64,000 nt of DNA from Osmia lignaria lignaria (lineage: Eukaryota > Arthropoda > Insecta > Hymenoptera > Megachilidae), in contig NC_135034.1 in assembly GCF_051020975.1 (NCBI RefSeq), positions 9,486,001-9,550,000 of the forward strand, in the 5' to 3' direction. The position numbers were made by a program, and so were the translations under genes. Under the pieces are notes generated by a model. It did not search any database. It was not told the DNA's origin and was given only the letters and a program-made list of their open reading frames with translations. This document shows, piece after piece, positions 63,967 to 64,000 of the stretch; positions within the stretch are counted from its first letter, which is position 1, and each line of letters opens with the position of its first letter.

Positions 63967-64000
63967 TTGTAAACTAGGGATTCGAAACTAATGACATATT

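Overview
This is eukaryotic nuclear DNA, most likely from a hymenopteran insect and plausibly a bee. That assignment is inferred from insect-type gene content, short phase-consistent introns, an AT-rich background with abundant CpG and TCGA-type words, and several small TTAA- or TIR-bounded elements; no species-diagnostic sequence was available. Three conserved genes could be rebuilt exon by exon with consistent splice phases. They are dynamin/shibire (minus, 13848-25463), the protein phosphatase 6 catalytic subunit (plus, 27206-28800) and the nuclear receptor HR4, NR6A group (minus, 37418-50779).

Layout. 1-1581: a foldback-type repeat followed by a duplicated, left-truncated copy. 2080-3781: a poorly resolved plus-strand gene, possibly decaying at its 5' side. 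4019-5344: a two-exon minus-strand gene for an unrecognised 393-residue protein; its 3' end faces that of the plus-strand gene. 5345-13847: about 8.5 kb without a convincing gene, partly likely shibire 3' UTR. 13848-25463: shibire, 15 constitutive coding exons plus two in-frame microexons and an alternative last exon; its introns carry hAT-like, piggyBac-like and other inverted-repeat elements. 25464-27205: the head-to-head promoter interval between shibire and Pp6, containing a 200-bp element with perfect 35-bp terminal repeats. 27206-29400: Pp6 and its 3' UTR. 29400-37417: non-coding DNA rich in microsatellites, including a 31-C run; the part next to HR4 is likely its 3' UTR. 37418-50779: HR4, ten coding exons, with an alternative promoter and tyrosine-rich first coding exon inside the first coding intron. 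50785-64000: a CpG-rich, gene-poor region upstream of HR4 with a few exon-like pieces and one probable decayed gene (60443-61125).

Functionally the three main genes are unrelated housekeeping or developmental genes: endocytic membrane scission (dynamin), a PP2A-like Ser/Thr phosphatase (PP6), and an ecdysone-cascade nuclear receptor (HR4). The items most worth a second look are the alternative HR4 N-terminus, the two dynamin microexons and alternative dynamin tails, the 200-bp element between the shibire and Pp6 starts, and the unexplained coding-like remnants at 2080-3536 and 60443-61125. I see no CRISPR array, bacterial operon or tRNA gene.
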